Source: Luteibacter sp. OK325
GTDB lineage: Bacteria; Pseudomonadota; Gammaproteobacteria; Xanthomonadales; Rhodanobacteraceae
Direction: 5' to 3'
Assembly (NCBI RefSeq): GCF_003050935.1
Contig: NZ_QAOX01000010.1
Coordinates: 114,672 to 178,671 of the forward strand
Length of the DNA: 64,000 bases
Within the stretch, counting starts at the first letter, position 1; every line of letters starts with the position of its first letter. Made by a program: the position numbers and the translations under genes. The notes beneath the pieces were generated by a model. It did not search any database. It was not told where the DNA came from and saw only the letters and a list, made by a program, of their open reading frames with translations. Below are positions 16,754 to 24,700 of the stretch, one piece after another.

Positions 16754-17639
16754 CCTGCCGGCGCCGCTGAAGGCGCTGGTCGGCCGGGCGGACGAAGCGC
16801 TTGCGCGCGCGTTGCCCGGCGGCGACCTTCCTCCCGTGGAACTGCATGGTGCCATGCGCTACGCCGTGCTCGGCGGTGGCAAGCGCCTGCGCCCGCTGCT
16901 GGTCTATGGCGCGGGGCATGCCCTTGGACGCGATGACAGCATCCTCGATGCACCGGCCTGCGCGGTCGAGATCATCCACGCGTATTCGCTGGTGCACGAC
17001 GACCTGCCGGCGATGGACGACGATGCGCTACGCCGAGGCCAGCCGACCTGTCATATCGTGTATGGCGAGGCCATGGCCATTCTTGCCGGCGACGCCCTGC
17101 AGGCGCTGGCCTTCGAGATCCTGTCCACGCCCCATGGCGATGACGACGATCCGAACGCACGCATTGCCATGCTGCGCGCCCTCGGCGCCGCGTGCGGGGC
17201 GGAAGGCATGGCCGGTGGCCAGGCCTTCGACCTCTCCGCCGTGGGCCAGAAGCTGTCGCTGGTCGAACTCGAGCGCATGCACGCCTACAAGACCGGCGCC
17301 CTGATTCGCGCCTCGGTACGCCTCGGCGCCCTGGCGGCGGGTTGCACCGATTCCGACCTGCTGGCCCGCCTGGACCGGTACGGCCACGCGGTAGGCCTGG
17401 CCTTCCAGGTACGCGACGACATCCTCGATGTGGAAGGCGAGTCCGCCGTGATCGGCAAGACCGCCGGCAAGGACGCCGCCGCGGACAAACCCACCTTCCC
17501 ATCCATCATCGGCCTGCCCGCCTCGCGCGAACGCCTCGACACCCTGGTCAACGATGCCCTCGAGGCGATCGAACCGCTGGGCCCGCGTGGCGAGTACCTC
17601 GCCGACCTGGCGCGCTATTCGGCGCAACGCGCTCACTGA
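16734..17639 (+). CDS. ispA: Farnesyl diphosphate synthase (geranyltranstransferase)
   Basis: Condenses isopentenyl diphosphate with dimethylallyl and geranyl diphosphates to farnesyl diphosphate, the precursor of undecaprenyl carriers and quinones. The 301-residue protein has [12 protein letters not shown], the first Asp-rich motif [10 protein letters not shown] with RRG after it, GGQAFDL, and the second Asp-rich motif QVRDDILD. The only plausible start is TTG at 16734, 20 bp inside xseB; no ATG or GTG occurs before the conserved region. The dxs gene that often follows is absent; the next 716 bp are non-coding with repeats. Confidence 0.95.
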   Translation: MIPTSTDLPAPLKALVGRADEALARALPGGDLPPVELHGAMRYAVLGGGKRLRPLLVYGAGHALGRDDSILDAPACAVEIIHAYSLVHDDLPAMDDDALRRGQPTCHIVYGEAMAILAGDALQALAFEILSTPHGDDDDPNARIAMLRALGAACGAEGMAGGQAFDLSAVGQKLSLVELERMHAYKTGALIRASVRLGALAAGCTDSDLLARLDRYGHAVGLAFQVRDDILDVEGESAVIGKTAGKDAAADKPTFPSIIGLPASRERLDTLVNDALEAIEPLGPRGEYLADLARYSAQRAH

Positions 17640-17730
17640 ACGCAAGCTCCTCGCACCTCGCGCATGGCTCGCCTTCGGCTCCGCGGGCTCGGCTTCGCCG
17701 TCGCTCTCTACACTTGGGCGTCTCGCGAGG

Positions 17731-17869
17731 GAGACCTTGGTGCCCACCCTCGCTGCTCAGACAGTCCTCCGCGCTCGGTGCGGAAGGCCGCTTCGCGGCC
17801 CATGTGCCTATTTGGCCTACGGCCGCTCACTTGTGCGGAACTCGCCTCGAGGGTGGACACCAAGGTCTC
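17731..17869 (+). mobile_element. MITE-like element, copy A
   Basis: A 139-bp element bounded by inverted ends: AGACCTTGGTGCCCACCCTC from 17732 and its complement ending at 17868, with one mismatch in 21 bp. Inside it holds GGCCGCTTCGCGGCC-type hairpins and the segment GCTGCTCAGACAGTCCTCCG. It has no ORF. Copy B (18052-18194) is the same element in the opposite orientation, clearly alignable over the full length. Terminal inverted repeats and small size suggest a non-autonomous element; no target duplication was identified. Confidence 0.6.
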
Positions 17870-18051
17870 TCACGACGATACGGTTGAGTGGGATGAGAGC
17901 CGTTGGCATGGCCGTCCCGGAACACCAGGGAGATGCGGAAGCGATTGCTGGCACCCGGTTGCCGATCACGTCCGTCGCTCCTGCGCCAGCGTGCCGGCCG
18001 ACGATGCCGCCGCGCGCTTTGGCTCGACCCACGCGAACCTCAGGGCTCGGG
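17870..18051. other. Unique 182-bp core between two inverted MITE-like copies
   Basis: No coding region or known RNA is recognised here. It separates copies A and B. The stretch 17640-17730, between ispA and copy A, likewise has no gene; it is very GC rich with repeated GGCTC motifs. Confidence 0.4.
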
Positions 18052-18194
18052 AGAGCCTTCGGTGCCCACCCTCGAGGCGAGTTCCGCACAAGTGGAGCGG
18101 CCGCAGGCCAATAAGAACACGGGCCGCGCAGCGGCCTTTCCGGCACGAAACGCGGAGGACTGTCTGAGCAGCGAGGGTGGGCACCGAAGGCTCT
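18052..18194 (-). mobile_element. MITE-like element, copy B (inverted relative to copy A)
   Basis: 143 bp with perfect 23-bp terminal inverted repeats: 18052-18074 starts AGAGCCTTCGGTGCCCACCC, and 18172-18194 is its exact complement. The reverse complement aligns with copy A throughout (shared GCTGCTCAGACAGTCCTCCG, GGCCGC..GCGGCC and TTGTGCGGAACTCGCCTCG segments). The ends differ from copy A by CCTTCGG versus CCTTGG at both termini, so the two arms of each copy changed together. Confidence 0.62.
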
Positions 18195-18210
18195 GCGCTG
18201 CTACGTCACC

Positions 18211-18257
18211 GAGCGCGGAGGACTGTCTGAGCAGCGAGGGTGGGCACCGAAGGCTCT
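18211..18257 (-). mobile_element. Truncated MITE-like copy C
   Basis: A 47-bp fragment repeating the right end of copy B (GAGCGCGGAGGACTGTCTGA ... CCGAAGGCTCT), as a direct repeat 63 bp after the matching part of copy B. The left part of the element is missing. The flank after it (GCGCCGCCACGTC) also resembles the flank after copy B (GCGCTGCTACGTC). Confidence 0.55.
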
Positions 18258-18309
18258 GCGCCGCCACGTCCGCCGCCTTCGGCGTCCCCGGAATTCCGCG
18301 ATGAGCCAT

Positions 18310-18334
18310 GAAAAAGCCCGCTTTCGCGGGCTTC
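18310..18334 (-). terminator. Rho-independent terminator of the DUF4870 gene
   Basis: Reading the minus strand, GCCCGC-GAAA-GCGGGC is followed by TTTTT, about 20 bp after the stop codon of the DUF4870 gene. Confidence 0.85.
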
Positions 18335-18355
18335 TCGTATTCATGTCGCGATATC

Positions 18356-18763
18356 TCAGCTGATCAGCCGCAGCGCGAACGGATAGCGGTAGCTGCCTGT
18401 CTGACTGACCTTCACCGCGGCAATGATGCAGAAGGCGATGTTGAGGATCCACAGCAAAATATGCAGGAAGGCGCCGATCAGGATGATCGTGAGGATCCAG
18501 CAGATCACGTATCCGAGGAGGACAGTAATCTGAAAGTTCAGGGCTTCCTTGGACTCGGTGATCAGATAGGCCTTGTCAGCCTTGTCCTTGTTGATCAGCC
18601 ATACGATCAACGGAACGATGATGCTGAAGAGGATTCCCGAAAGATGCGTGAGCATCGCGAGGTTCTTGTCGTCGTTCCCTTGGTAGACCGGCGGGACCGG
18701 CTCATACGGCGGCGGGGGCGGCGGGGGTGGTGACGGCGGAATCTGATCGGACGGCGTACTCAT
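18356..18763 (-). CDS. DUF4870 domain membrane protein
   Basis: A 135-residue inner membrane protein of the DUF4870 (TIC20-like) family. The N-terminal 30 residues are Pro-rich (a run of about nine prolines). The domain has AMLTHLSGILFSIIVPLIVW, a K/D-rich loop (KDKADKAYLITESKEALNFQ) and three hydrophobic segments ending at AVKVSQTGSYRYPFALRLI. The ATG at 18763 has GGAG 8 bases upstream, and a strong terminator follows. No function is established for the family. It is a single-gene unit. Confidence 0.88.
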   Translation of the reverse strand: MSTPSDQIPPSPPPPPPPPYEPVPPVYQGNDDKNLAMLTHLSGILFSIIVPLIVWLINKDKADKAYLITESKEALNFQITVLLGYVICWILTIILIGAFLHILLWILNIAFCIIAAVKVSQTGSYRYPFALRLIS

Positions 18764-18868
18764 GGTGCGACTCCGGTGGCGATGTCGGGCCCACTGTCGG
18801 AGAGCGCAGGGGACGTGTCAAGCCGTCCTTCCGGCACATACCGCCCCGGGAGGGGCGGCGCGGCCCGA

Positions 18869-20221
18869 TTATTCGCCCGCGATCGTCATCTTCTCGATCA
18901 GCCACGAGCCGGTGAGGATGTGCGAGCGACGGTCGATATCGTTACCCACGGCGACAAGGTTGGCGTACATGTCGCGCAGGTTGGCCGCGATCGTGATCTC
19001 TTCGACCGGGTAGGCAATCTCGCCGTTCTCTACCCAGAAGCCCGACGCACCACGCGAATAGTCACCCGTGATGATCGACACGCCCTGCCCCATCACCTCG
19101 GTGACCAGCAGGCCCGTACCGAGCTTGCGCAGCATGCCGGCGAAGTCGTCGTCGCCGGTCTTCACCAGCAGGTTGTGCACGCCACCCGCGTTGCCGGTGG
19201 AGGTCAGGCCGAGCTTGCGGGCCGAGTAACTGCCCAGGATGTAACGCGCAAGCACGCCATCGACGACGAGCGGCGCGTCGATCGTGGCTACGCCCTCGGC
19301 ATCGAATACGGACGATCCCATGCCCCGCGGAATGAGCGGTTTCTCATCGATGCGGAACCACGATGGCAAGATCTGCTTGCCTACGTGATCGAGGAGGAAG
19401 CTGGAACGTCGATACAGCGATCCACCACTCACCGCGCCGAGCAGATGGCCGATCAGTGAGCGCGATATCTCGGGGGCGAAAAGCACCGGTGCCTGGCGCG
19501 TGCCGAGGCGACGCGCATTCAGGCGCGCCAGCGTGCGCTCGGCGGCTTTCCGGCCGATCGCGGCGGGATCCATGAAATCGGCCGCGCTGCGCTGGCTGTC
19601 GTACCAGTAGTCACGCTGCATGCCGTCATCGTCGTCGCCGGCGATCAGGGCGACCGACAACGAATGCCGCGTCCCGCGCTCCCGGCCGAGGAAGCCATGA
19701 GAATTAGCGTAGACGGACAGGCTCTGCCCCGCGCTCACGCTGGAACCGTCGGAATTGGTGATACCGCCGATGGCGCGACCGGCGTCCTCGATTTCCTGGC
19801 CGAGGGCGATCGCCCGGTCCACGTCGAGGTCCCACGGGTGCCAGAGGTCGAGGTCCGGGAAAGTCGTGGCCATGCGATCGGCGTCGGCCAGGCCGGACGC
19901 CGGGTCGTCCTCGGTGAACCGGGCGATGGCGCAGGCCTGGTCGATCGTGGCCTGGATCGAGTCCGGATTGAGGTCGGCGGTGCTCGCCGAGCCCTTGTGC
20001 TGGCCGAAATACACGGTGAGGGCAAAGCCGCGGTCACGTGTGTGCTCGACGGTTTCGACCTCACCCAGGCGGACATTCACGTTCAGGCCGACATCCACAC
20101 TGGCGGAAACCTCCGCCTGGGTCGCGCCGGCGGCGCGGGCGCGGCGGATGGTGTCCTCCGCCAGGGTGGCGAGGCGATCGAGGTCCTGCTGGCTGTTGTC
20201 GACGGTGGAAACGAGGCTCAC
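18869..20221 (-). CDS. pmbA: Metalloprotease PmbA/TldE
   Basis: Partner subunit of the TldD/TldE protease, which processes modified peptides such as microcins and degrades unfolded peptides. The 450-residue product shows the family N-terminal region (QAEVSASVDVGLNVNVRLGEVETVEHTRDRG), the GSASTADLNPDSIQATIDQACAIARFTEDDPASGLAD region and the C-terminal LTSTGNAGGVHNLLV and GASGFWVENGEI blocks. As is normal for PmbA it lacks the HExxxH zinc motif of TldD. The GTG at 20221 was chosen by family N-terminal length; further upstream starts overlap the divergent DUF1653 gene. tldD lies 10 kb away at 30753-32192. Confidence 0.94.
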   Translation of the reverse strand: MSLVSTVDNSQQDLDRLATLAEDTIRRARAAGATQAEVSASVDVGLNVNVRLGEVETVEHTRDRGFALTVYFGQHKGSASTADLNPDSIQATIDQACAIARFTEDDPASGLADADRMATTFPDLDLWHPWDLDVDRAIALGQEIEDAGRAIGGITNSDGSSVSAGQSLSVYANSHGFLGRERGTRHSLSVALIAGDDDDGMQRDYWYDSQRSAADFMDPAAIGRKAAERTLARLNARRLGTRQAPVLFAPEISRSLIGHLLGAVSGGSLYRRSSFLLDHVGKQILPSWFRIDEKPLIPRGMGSSVFDAEGVATIDAPLVVDGVLARYILGSYSARKLGLTSTGNAGGVHNLLVKTGDDDFAGMLRKLGTGLLVTEVMGQGVSIITGDYSRGASGFWVENGEIAYPVEEITIAANLRDMYANLVAVGNDIDRRSHILTGSWLIEKMTIAGE

Positions 20222-20340
20222 GTGGGCTTCCCGGGGGCTGGCGGTTAGAATGGAGGGCCGCACGCGGCCAGTCCCATCCAGATGGGGTCGCGTCACCCGA
20301 TTAAAAAGCAACGCACCGCGCATGGTGCCATGGAACACAT

Positions 20341-20589
20341 ATGAGCATCCGTGTCGGTTTCTACCGCCACTTCAAGGGCATGGCCTATCGCGTGCTGGGC
20401 ACCGCCCGGGACAGCGAAACCATGGAAGAACTCGTGGTTTACCAGGCCCTCTACGGCGACCACGGCGTGTGGGTCCGCTCCGCCGCCATGTTCGCCGAGA
20501 CCGTCGAGCGCGACGGCCGCACGCAACCCCGCTTCACCTTCGAAGGTGAAGCCACCGACCTTTTCGCCATGCCGGAGAACCAGCCATGA
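20341..20589 (+). CDS. DUF1653 domain protein
   Basis: An 82-residue protein of the DUF1653 family, recognisable from GFYRHFKGMAYRVLGTARDS and the closing strand FVxxxxxFxETVE type pattern (here MFAETVERDGRTQPRF). The fold is a small beta barrel; no function is known. It overlaps darP by ATGA, and both diverge from pmbA, so it may be co-expressed with the ribosome assembly factor. Confidence 0.85.
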   Translation: MSIRVGFYRHFKGMAYRVLGTARDSETMEELVVYQALYGDHGVWVRSAAMFAETVERDGRTQPRFTFEGEATDLFAMPENQP

Positions 20590-21131
20590 AGCCCTACGAC
20601 GATCGCCCGAATAAGGACGATGAAGAAGACTTCGGCCCCAGCCGCAGCGAACTGCGCCGCAATGCCCTGGACATGCTCAAGCTGGCCAAGCAACTGGTCG
20701 AACTGCCGCCCAGCCGCATTCCCAAGCTGAAGCTGCCCGAAGACATCGTGGACGAGATCGGCCGCACCCGTAAGGTCACCGCACACATCGCCCACAAGCG
20801 CCAGCTGGCCTTCCTCGCCAAGCAGATGCGTCGGCATGGCGACGAGGCCTTCACCGACGCCCGTGCGGCACTCGGCGAAGACCGCGACCGCCAGCGCCAG
20901 GAAGCCGCGCACATGCATCGCCTGGAAGCACGCCGCGAAAAGTTGATGGACGGCGGCGACGTCGCCCTGGGCGAACTGTTCGACGAATACCCGAACCTCG
21001 ATCGCCAGCACCTGCGCTCGCTTGTTCGCCAGGCCAAGGCCGAACGCGAAGCGAGCAAGCCGCTGCATGCGTTCCGTGAGCTATACCGCATCATCAAGGA
21101 ACTCGAAGCCGGCTCATCGGAAGACGTGTAG
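20586..21131 (+). CDS. darP: Ribosome biogenesis factor DarP (YjgA)
   Basis: Assembly factor that binds late 50S precursors. The 181-residue protein is charged and mostly helical: an acidic N terminus (DEEDFGPSRSELRR), the conserved KLAKQLVELPPSRIPKLKLPEDIVDEI and a second helical repeat ending RQHLRSLVRQAKAEREASK. Its neighbour pmbA is also the neighbour of yjgA in E. coli, which supports the call. The stop codon TAG is part of a REP palindrome (GTAGGAGCCG). Confidence 0.93.
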   Translation: MKPYDDRPNKDDEEDFGPSRSELRRNALDMLKLAKQLVELPPSRIPKLKLPEDIVDEIGRTRKVTAHIAHKRQLAFLAKQMRRHGDEAFTDARAALGEDRDRQRQEAAHMHRLEARREKLMDGGDVALGELFDEYPNLDRQHLRSLVRQAKAEREASKPLHAFRELYRIIKELEAGSSEDV

Positions 21132-21210
21132 GAGCCGATTCATCGGCGATCCCGCGGCACCCGGCCAGTTTGCCGCAAGCACCATCCATCGCCGCTGAAG
21201 CGGCTCCCAC
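21128..21210. repeat. REPIN: inverted pair of REP palindromes after darP
   Basis: GTAGGAGCCGATTCATCGGC starts at 21128 and an inverted copy of the CTTCAGCGG variant lies at 21187-21210. The first supplies the darP stop codon. The inverted pair could fold as a long hairpin. Confidence 0.85.
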
Positions 21211-21215
21211 ATGTT

Positions 21216-21353
21216 TTAGCGAACGGCAACAACAAACGCGGCAGCGGAACTCACGTGAGTCGCGGGCGAAGCGACGAAGGCGCCCAGCATCAGCAGGCAG
21301 GTCAGCACACCGGCGGCGAAGAAGGTCTGCAGCATGGCGGTTTCGAATTTCAT
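21216..21353 (-). CDS. Small hydrophobic 45-residue protein
   Basis: An unrecognised short ORF with good coding signals. AAGGA lies 8 bases before the ATG at 21353. The product starts MKFETAMLQTFFAAG, has one hydrophobic span (about residues 10-30, rich in Leu and Ala: FFAAGVLTCLLMLGAFVA) and a short tail ending AAFVVAVR. It could be a single-span membrane peptide or a short secreted peptide. It lies alone between darP and the giant secreted enzyme gene, both more than 80 bp away. Expression is not proven; the ribosome binding site is the main evidence. Confidence 0.55.
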   Translation of the reverse strand: MKFETAMLQTFFAAGVLTCLLMLGAFVASPATHVSSAAAFVVAVR

Positions 21354-21530
21354 GGTCGTTGTCCTTTAGCGATGTTTGAAGTGGGGTCGTAGTTACGGTT
21401 GCATCGTGCGTGCCAACTGCGAAAATCGCCTGCAAGGCGCATTCCTGTGCGGTTTGCGTCACTCACCTTCCCAGTCCATGCCTGTCCGCGGACGGTGTTC
21501 GGTTACTTCCGGACATGAGGCAACCCGGCT

Positions 21531-21553
21531 ATCGCCGATGAATCGGCTCCTAC
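21531..21553. repeat. Single REP palindrome
   Basis: One inverted-orientation copy (ATCGCCGATGAATCGGCTCC) upstream of the small ORF. The rest of 21354-21637 shows no gene. Confidence 0.75.
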
Positions 21554-21637
21554 AACGGTCGTGCTGCCACGGCGGCTCCCCTTCCTCAGTGCCCCCGCGC
21601 AAGTGCGATGGCGAAGCGGAGCCTTCCCCCACATAAA

Positions 21638-21662
21638 GAAAAAGCCCGGCGTAAGCCGGGCT
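21638..21662 (-). terminator. Rho-independent terminator of the GH2-like/GH64 gene
   Basis: On the minus strand AGCCCGGC-TTAC-GCCGGGCT is followed by TTTTTC. It lies about 55 bp after the stop codon. Confidence 0.85.
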
Positions 21663-21672
21663 CTCCTTTTAA

Positions 21673-21702
21673 GAGGGGCGGAGGAAAACCTCCCCGCCCC
21701 TG
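21673..21702 (-). terminator. GC-rich hairpin, first of two after the GH2-like/GH64 gene
   Basis: Arms GGGGCGGAGG and CCTCCCCGCCCC around AAAA, between the stop codon and the T-tailed terminator. It lacks a T-run on the minus strand after it, but together they make a tandem stop signal. Confidence 0.55.
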
Positions 21703-21717
21703 TCGTACCTCAACCTC

Positions 21718-24700
21718 TTACCAACCGATCCCGAGTTCGAGATGTTCCGGCTGGGTCTCGATCAACGTCGAGCTCTGGTCGGATACATCGTCGTACGCGA
21801 AGCCGTAGGCCTTGCCGTTCACGCCGTGCAGGTGCCAGAAGCGCGAGTAGTAGTTCGCCGGCGACTGCAGGTAGAACGAGGAAGCATCCTTCCACTGCGT
21901 GGTGTCTTCCATCACGTGGCGGTTGAACGCTGCGCAGATCTGCGCCTCCAGCTGGCCTTCCACACCCCACGGGTCGCTGGAGCGAGCGAGGTTGCCCTTG
22001 CCTTCCAGCACGTCCTGCGTGGTCGGCTTCTGCACGTTGAAGAGCATGCCTTGCGGCTCGTCCGCCTCGTGCGTGTCGGCCCAGTTCGTGTGACGGAAGG
22101 TCAGTACACCGTTGACCACCGTACCCTCGAACTGCTTGTTGCCGATGGTCATCTCCAGCACGTGACCTTCGTAGTACGTCCACGACTGGTCGATGTAGCT
22201 GTCGAAGTAATGCTCCTGCGGCTTGCCGACATCGAACGCATCCTTGCCCGGTGCGAGGATCCGGACCGGATCGGTCTGGGTCAGCGCAAACTCGGCCGGA
22301 ACCTCCTGGTTGTACTGCGCGAAGATCTGCGCGCGCGTCTGCGTGATGCCGGACGACACGTGACGGGTCTTGTTGCCGCCGAACACATCGAGCGCGAGCG
22401 GGATGGAGAACTGGTCCACCTGCGTCGTGTTGATGAAGATGGCGTTGTCGTTCCAGGTGAACTCGTACCAGTCGTAATAGACGCCGATGTTCGGATCGGT
22501 GCCGTTGAGCGGGTTGGGACCTGCGAAGCCGATCGAATCGTCGGCGGCCTTGAGCACCTTGATGTACATCGGTTCACCGACCGAGACGAAGATGCGACCC
22601 GAATCCAGCTTCGGCAGCAGGAGCAGCTTGGACTGCGCCAGCGTGAAGAAGTAGTTCGGATAGTTCTGGCCGTTCTTGGTCAGGTGACCGGTACCGTCAT
22701 TGTCCTCGACCTTGAGCGGAGCGATCGTGCCATCGGGCTTGACCCACGAGAACACGTTCGTCTTCGGATCGCGACCGATCACCGCGACGTACACCTTGTC
22801 GTCGGTCCACTTGCCAGCGGTCGTATTGCGCAGCTGGGTGCCGATGAAGCCCGGATACACCGAGTAATCGAAGCCCTGCGACGGATCGTTCGAACCCGGG
22901 TTGGTCGGCTGGGTCGGCGGCGTCGTGCCACCGTCCGTACCGTAGACCTCGAGTTCCCACAGCGAGTAACCGTACTGCGTGCTGCGCTTGATGCCGTGCA
23001 TGCGGACGTACTGTGCCGAGACCGGCGTGAACGTGCGCGTTTCCACGCCACCGGTGCTCGCCGGATTCGCATCCGCCGTCTGCCAGGTGGAGTGGTCGGT
23101 GGACACTTCGATCGCATACGCCGTGGCGTGCGCGTTCTCCCAGTTGAGCACGACCTTGTTCACCTGCTTGACCGAACCGAGATCCACTTCGATCCACTGG
23201 TCATCGGTGAAACCGGACGACCAACGCGTGCCTGCATCGCCGTCGTTGACGTTGCCCGGCTTGAACGCGACCGGATTCTCCGAATCCGAAGCGACCACCG
23301 GACGGTTCAGGGCGAGATTGCTCGTGCCCGACACCGGCTGTTGCGGAGCGGCCGGCTGCTGCACGGTGAGTGTCGCAGGCTGGCTCATGGCGGTGCGCCC
23401 CGCCGTGTCGGTGACGACCACGTCGTAGCTGCCTGCATCGGCGACAGCGGCCGTGAAGCCCAGGGCGGCCTGGGTGGCACCGGCGATCGACGCACTGTTG
23501 CGGCGCCACTGGTAACCGACCGTACCGTTGGCCTTGACGCCCACGGTGAAGTTCACCGCCTGTCCAGCTGTCACGCTCTGCGACTGCGGCTGGCCGACGA
23601 TGGTCGGGGTCGGGGTCGGGGCCGTAGCGGCATACACCTCGAACTCGAACATCGAGACGCCGTAGTCGGTGTTGCGCTTCAGGCTGTTCATACGGACGAA
23701 GCGTGAAGTCTGCACCGGGAAGGTCTGCGTATCCACGCCGCCCTTGCCGACGAGCGGACCCACCACCGTATGCCATGCCTTGCCATCGTCGGAGATGTCG
23801 ATGGTGTACTGGGCGGACGAAGCATTCTCCCAGCGCATGATTACGTGGTCGAAGCTCTTCGGCGTGCCGAAGTCCACGATCAGGTCGACAGGATCCTGCT
23901 TCTGGATGGAACCCCAACGGCTGTTGAAGTCGCCATCGATGGCAGCGGACGGGCTGAGGTCCGGACGCTCGGTGTCGTAGGACGACGACGCGGTCGCACC
24001 CTTGGCGATGTTCACGCCACCCTTGCCATCACCCGGCGTACCCGGGCTGGGCGGATTACCGCCACCGTTGTCGTTGCCACCGCCATTGTCCGGCTGCGTG
24101 ACGGGACCTGCCCACGTCGGTGGATCGATACCGGCGCCGGAGTTGTCGACCGTCAACAACACGTTGTTGCTGGCGGTGGTGAGGCCTTGCGCACTGACGA
24201 CATTGACGCGGTAGACGGTGCCGTTCTGGGCGGCCGTGAGGGCCCGCGTGGCGTACTTGCCGTCGGTCGTGCTCGACACGAACGTGAGCACGTCCTGGTC
24301 GTTCGCGTCCTTGGTCACGGTGTACCAGTCGTAGCTGAGCGGACCGACACCCGTCGCCGTGACGGCGAACGGTGCCGAGCGACCCACGCCGGCGGTCTGG
24401 TTGGCGGGCTGTGCGGTAATCGTCGGAGCGACCACCTTCGTGCCCTTCACGCAGAGCACGTGACCCGGGTTGTTCTCCGCCACTTCGCGACGGATATCAC
24501 CCAGCGAGCTCACCTGGAAGGCAAAGGTCGAATCGGTCGGATCCTGTCCCTCCGTCCACGTATTCCATGCACCCGGGAACGCTTCGCTCGAGTAGCTCTG
24601 GCCGCTGATGGCCAGCGCTTCGTCGACCGTCGGAAGGCGCATGCCGTCCTTCGCGCATTCCTGGATGGCAACCGACTGCGTGAACTGCGCGCCCTGGTCG

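Noticed and set aside
17640..18355. A structured housekeeping RNA (such as RNase P RNA or 6S RNA) in the large gene-free gap
   Set aside because: None of the conserved cores of those RNAs was recognised; the structure seen is explained by the inverted MITE-like copies.
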